A stretch of 64,000 nt of DNA. Source: Methylobacterium radiotolerans JCM 2831. GTDB lineage: Bacteria; Pseudomonadota; Alphaproteobacteria; Rhizobiales; Beijerinckiaceae. Of this stretch, positions 60,988-64,000 are shown one piece after another (position 1 is the first letter of the stretch; every line of letters begins with the position of its first letter). The DNA is taken from the NCBI RefSeq assembly GCF_000019725.1, contig NC_010505.1:3475001-3539000 (forward strand), in the 5' to 3' direction. Position numbers and translations under genes: made by a program. The notes beneath the pieces were generated by a model. It was not told where the DNA came from. It ran no database searches and saw nothing but the letters and a program-made list of their open reading frames with translations.

Positions 60988-61530
60988 TCAGCGCGGGACG
61001 GAGGCGTCCGGCGCGTTGTCGGCGGGAAGATCGCGCAGGTCCGAGGAGGCGTACCGTCCGTGCCGCGCCACCAGGGAGCCCCGGGCCTCCTGCATCGGCA
61101 TGAAGGCCGAGAATCCGACTGGCTCGGCGACGTCGTGATAGATCGCCTCCATGCCGCCGCGCATGTGGTAGGTCTCGTGCCAGATGCCGACGCCGCGCGT
61201 GTCCCGCAGGAAATCCCGCCACCAGATCCGGTGCGGCTCGGACTTGGACCACGCGACCATGCTGTCGATGTCGCGCCAGTACCAGCGCATGCCGACATGC
61301 AGCGGGCGCAGGCTGAAGATGATGTTGTTCTCGTAGTGCAGCAATCCCTCCGGCCGCGCAGCGCCGACCCTGTCGATCCGGGGGCCGAAGCCGAGCAGTG
61401 TCTTCACGCCGGCCAGGGTCCGGACCTTCATGCCCAGATAGATCACGACGAGGTCCGGGTATCCCGAGAAGTCCGGAACCGCGTCTCGCCGGTTCGCGCC
61501 CATGATCGCGCCCATGATCGCGCCTTCCAT
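60988..61530 (-). CDS. DUF4188 / phenylacetaldoxime-dehydratase-like protein
   Basis: A 180-residue protein of the DUF4188 type (dimeric alpha-beta barrel fold). It has DLVVIYLGMKVRTLAGVKTLLGFGPRI, LLHYENNIIFSLRPLHVGMRWYWRDIDSMVAWS, FLRDTRGVGIWHETYHMRGGMEAIYHDVAEPVGFSAF. The function is uncertain; haem-binding relatives act on aldoximes. The N terminus is ambiguous: a 12-bp tandem repeat (61496-61519) creates three in-frame ATGs within ten codons (MEGAIMGAIMGANRRD). It lies 136 bases upstream of the LLM monooxygenase gene and may share its transcript. Confidence 0.85.
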   Translation of the reverse strand: MEGAIMGAIMGANRRDAVPDFSGYPDLVVIYLGMKVRTLAGVKTLLGFGPRIDRVGAARPEGLLHYENNIIFSLRPLHVGMRWYWRDIDSMVAWSKSEPHRIWWRDFLRDTRGVGIWHETYHMRGGMEAIYHDVAEPVGFSAFMPMQEARGSLVARHGRYASSDLRDLPADNAPDASVPR

Positions 61531-61746
61531 CGCGGGCCGATCCGGTCGGCCGTGGGCGCCAAGAATACGCGACGATATCGACTTTCAGCAATATTCGCCC
61601 GGCATGGCGGCTACAACCTGGAGCGCCTGCCAGTATCGGCCAACTCTCAGCAGCTCATGGACACGGCCCGGTCGCGGGCGCGGCCTCCGGTCGAACCGGA
61701 ATCCGCCGCGCGCGCGTCCGCGGGACAAATCCGGATGGCGCGCGCC

Positions 61747-61893
61747 TCAGCGCGCGCGCTCACCGCCATCCGCGCGGTCTGGCCGGGACCGAGGCCATGC
61801 CCGGATCCGGATGTACTGCTCCACCATGAAAGCCCCTCCTCCCAAGACAACCACAGCGAGAAGGGCTTCGCGGAAGGTGCCAGGATCAGTCAT
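61747..61893 (-). CDS. Possible small single-span membrane protein (48 aa)
   Basis: A 48-residue ORF with one hydrophobic helix (LLAVVVLGGGAFMVEQYI) followed by a basic tail (RIRAWPRSRPDR), the shape of a small type II membrane protein. A purine-rich GAGAGAG lies upstream but somewhat far. It is the only frame I would consider in the 857 bases from 61531 to 62387; the rest of that stretch has no supported feature. Confidence 0.35.
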   Translation of the reverse strand: MTDPGTFREALLAVVVLGGGAFMVEQYIRIRAWPRSRPDRADGGERAR

Positions 61894-62387
61894 TGTCTCG
61901 ACTCTCTCTGAGGGATCGGCCCCTGTCGGGCCCGGCAAGATCTTCAGGCTTGCTACAGCCGGTCAATTCCTCGACGTCTCTTGGGTTGCCCTCTTCATCT
62001 GACGATTTGCCTTCGACGACATGAACAGTTTGTAAGACTCGAGGGTCACGCGGTGCGACGCCGCCCGGCGCGTCGATGCGAGGCGCACGGCCCGGGTGGT
62101 CCAGCAGCCCGGTCCGGGTGCGCGCCGGAGGATGCCGCGGTTGGGTGGCGGCCCGCCGGCCCTCGCGCGCTCGGCCACCACCGCGTGAACCGGCCGCGGG
62201 TCACCGCGCCGACGGTTCGAGGCCTTCGACACGCCGCGCGATGGGTTCGCGCCAGACGTCAGGATCCGGCGATGTAGCAGCGTCTCCGTTGAGATAGTCC
62301 GTGTCGGGAACGTCGCGCGCCGCGCTCGGACAGCCGGCAGGGCATAACGAAGGCCGATCCTGGAGCCGAGCCGTGGCCGGACCGCGC

Positions 62388-62633
62388 CTAGAGACGGGTG
62401 AGCCGCAGGCGCCATCGGGACGGGCTCGCGTCGATGTCCGGACCGGGCCGCATCGTCGCCGCCTGGAGCGACGCCGAAGGATCCGCCACGGCGATGTTGG
62501 CGGTCGGCGCGGGGGTGGACACGCAGCCGCAGAGGGGCAGCGCGGCGGCGACCGCCACGGCGGCGACCAGCCGGATCGACGCGCTCCACGGGCTGAACCG
62601 GCGCGCGGCTTCGGCCGAACAGGCAATCGCCAC
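62388..62633 (-). CDS. Small lipoprotein
   Basis: An 81-residue ORF from a GTG at 62633. It carries a hydrophobic signal (SIRLVAAVAVAAALPLCGC) with a lipobox Cys, then a short polar mature part (STPAPTANIAVADPSASL) ending WRLRLTRL. GAAGAAGAG precedes the start. An upstream extension of the frame exists but is Arg/Pro-rich. Function is unknown; it follows the coiled-coil gene on the same strand. Confidence 0.45.
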   Translation of the reverse strand: MAIACSAEAARRFSPWSASIRLVAAVAVAAALPLCGCVSTPAPTANIAVADPSASLQAATMRPGPDIDASPSRWRLRLTRL

Positions 62634-62746
62634 GACTCTTCTTCGGGCCGGACGTCCGATACCGGGCTCCGGCCGGCGCCGGGAAGCGGCGCGTCGGTGG
62701 GGCGGGCGGCCTAGCGCCGACACGGGCTCGGCCCCGGCATTCGGCC

Positions 62747-63424
62747 TCAGGCTCTCGAAGGTCCGCGGCGCCCGTGGCTGCCCAGAAGAAGGGCCTTGGC
62801 GGCCGCGTCGATCCGGCCGAGCCACTTCTCAGCCGTTTCGGCGCGCAGGTCGGCGACGCGGACCTGCTCCTCGGCGGCCCGAACCCAGGCCTCCGACTCG
62901 GCGCGGATCGTCCGAACCCGGGCCTCGGCCTCCGCGCGGATGTCCTGCACCTGGGCATCGGCCTCGGCCTGGACTCGCTGCAGCCGGATATCGGCACGGG
63001 CCTCGACCTCGCGGACGCGCATCTCGGAGAGGTGCAGGCGGTGCTGCGTCTCCGTCAGCGCGCGCTGCGCGGCGGCCAGGGCGGCTTCGTGCGATGTCCT
63101 CTGCTCCTGCAGACGCTGCTTCTGCGCTTCGGCGCGGCCGGCCATGCCGTTGATGATGTCGAGCGTGCTCATCCAATCCGACACCGCCTCGGGATCTGAG
63201 GGGGCCGCCGCGGGGCCCGCGTCGTTGACCGCGGGTTCCGGCAAGATCGGCGGATGCGCGACCTCCTCGATGTGTAGCGCGGTGGATCCGGCCGGCACCC
63301 CAACCGTATCGAAGGACGGCTTGAGCTTCGCGATCTCGGCGGACGATTCTTCGACGAAGCGGTCCAGGCTGTCGGCGACCTGCGTGAGGATATGGGACCA
63401 TGTGGCTGTGGGGGCCGCGACCAT
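62747..63424 (-). CDS. Coiled-coil protein of unknown function
   Basis: A 225-residue soluble protein. The N-terminal 100 residues are mixed (TWSHILTQVADSLDRFVEES, HIEEVAHPPILPEPAVND). From about residue 105 to 215 it forms one long heptad-rich coiled coil with regular Arg/Glu/Ala repeats (LQRVQAEADAQVQDIRAEAE, ARVRTIRAESEAWVRAAEEQ). It has no membrane span. I start at the ATG at 63424; the frame continues 14 codons upstream. I do not recognise a family. Confidence 0.7.
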   Translation of the reverse strand: MVAAPTATWSHILTQVADSLDRFVEESSAEIAKLKPSFDTVGVPAGSTALHIEEVAHPPILPEPAVNDAGPAAAPSDPEAVSDWMSTLDIINGMAGRAEAQKQRLQEQRTSHEAALAAAQRALTETQHRLHLSEMRVREVEARADIRLQRVQAEADAQVQDIRAEAEARVRTIRAESEAWVRAAEEQVRVADLRAETAEKWLGRIDAAAKALLLGSHGRRGPSRA

Positions 63425-63679
63425 GATGGCTCTACCCTGGCGGGATTTTATCGACGGCCAATACAATCTCTGGTATGGTTAATGGACAGTTAACCCGCCG
63501 TCTGCAGGTCGAACGCCGGACAGGCTCGATTGACACCTATCAGTCTCGGCAGGTCGGAGCTGGCTGGCTCGACAATGCTCCGTCCGATCGTCCGCGGTGT
63601 TTGGCGCCTCACGAGCGCTTTCGCCAGCGTCACTGCCGCCGGAGACCGGTAAGCCGAACCCGGCGCAGGCACGCCCGCA
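63425..63679. promoter_or_regulatory. Intergenic region with palindrome GGTTAA-N7-TTAACC
   Basis: At 63477-63495 a perfect 6-bp inverted repeat (ggttaa / ttaacc, spacer tggacag) sits about 50 bases upstream of the coiled-coil gene in a locally AT-rich stretch (atacaatctctggtatgg). It is a plausible operator or promoter element for that leftward gene. The rest of the gap shows nothing. Confidence 0.4.
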
Positions 63680-64000
63680 TCATTGCCCCGCCCGGGTCGC
63701 GGGCGCAGCCTGGATGATCGGCGCGGCCGCGGCCAGGATGGCCGCAGCGTCGCGGTCGAGGGGCGGATAGATCCGCGTGCCGTTGATGATCCGCTTCGTT
63801 GCCTTCGCGGCGGCGCCGGACGAGACCAGCGTGCCGCGATCCCAGCCGGAGGTGTAGACCGCTCCCCAGGCGCCCAGATCGAGCACGGTGACGTAGTCGG
63901 GCGCGGCGAAGCGCAGCCGCCGCTCCGGCCGGCCGGCGAGATCGCAGACGGCGTTGTAGCCGGCGAACCGGCCCATCGGCCGGGCGTGCTGGCACGACAT
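63680..64000 (-). CDS. C-terminal part of an FAD-dependent NAD(P)H dehydrogenase-like protein, cut by the window edge
   Basis: Only the last 106 residues are inside the window; the gene continues past 64000. The segment CQHARPMGRFAGYNAVCDLAG matches the part of type II NADH dehydrogenase-like flavoproteins where the FAD-binding domain meets the C-terminal domain. It is followed by FAAPDYVTVLDLGAWGAVYTSGWDR and NGTRIYPPLDRDAAAIL. The Met at 64000 is probably internal, not the true start. Substrate and full domain order cannot be judged. Confidence 0.75.
   Translation of the reverse strand: MSCQHARPMGRFAGYNAVCDLAGRPERRLRFAAPDYVTVLDLGAWGAVYTSGWDRGTLVSSGAAAKATKRIINGTRIYPPLDRDAAAILAAAAPIIQAAPATRAGQ

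Overview
The window is about 70% GC or higher, densely coded, and almost free of mobile DNA. Gene families such as a MucR/Ros regulator, an HWE-type histidine kinase, a degenerate HD-GYP protein, EutBC without a microcompartment, and a Rhizobiales-style Omp25/31 porin point to an alphaproteobacterium of the Rhizobiales. Methylobacterium is my best guess. That is inference from protein style; no rRNA or methylotrophy marker gene lies in the window. I saw no rRNA, tRNA, CRISPR array, prophage or intact insertion sequence.

Region 1 (1-2.7 kb, minus strand) holds iron-uptake genes efeO and efeB and two very small membrane-type ORFs. Region 2 (2.9-14.5 kb) is the most unusual part. Two long, paralogous, TorS-like sensor histidine kinases are each translationally coupled, by a 4-bp stop/start overlap, to an orphan periplasmic solute-binding protein. 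One partner is family 1 (UgpB-like) and the other is family 5 (DppA-like). The two cassettes converge tail to tail and no permease is present. An OmpR-type response regulator and a REC-DUF3369-kinase hybrid follow. Together they look like a two-input periplasmic nutrient-sensing system. Region 3 (14.6-28 kb) is mixed: a cytochrome c lipoprotein, a MocR regulator with a perfect palindromic operator candidate, a DUF983 protein, MucR, a chemoreceptor, an HD-GYP pseudogene, a GGDEF-EAL protein, an outer-membrane protein and a lipoprotein.

Region 4 (27-42.5 kb) is catabolic. A GntR regulator, a SnoaL-like protein, a branched-chain-type ABC importer with a LivM-LivG-LivF fusion and a polysaccharide-deacetylase/allantoinase-like enzyme form one block. 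A polar amino-acid ABC importer, a SolA-like N-methyl amino acid oxidase, a GlxA-type AraC regulator and ethanolamine ammonia-lyase EutBC form the next, followed by an L,D-transpeptidase. Region 5 (42.7-51.2 kb, minus strand) is one long amide operon: amiC, amiR, a five-gene urea/short-amide ABC importer, formamidase and an SDR. A factor-independent terminator sits directly in front of amiC, which fits control by AmiR (ANTAR) antitermination.

Region 6 (51.5-64 kb) carries a glutathione S-transferase, a PNPOx-ferredoxin reductase-ferredoxin fusion, a DUF1348 protein, LysR, an acyl-CoA-dehydrogenase-like flavoprotein coupled to cytochrome b561, a LOV-domain HWE histidine kinase, an LLM-class monooxygenase, a DUF4188 protein, small lipoprotein/coiled-coil genes, and the C-terminal end of an FAD-dependent oxidoreductase cut by the window edge. 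The common theme is nitrogen-compound scavenging (amides, ethanolamine, N-methyl amino acids, possibly ureides) combined with heavy signal transduction.
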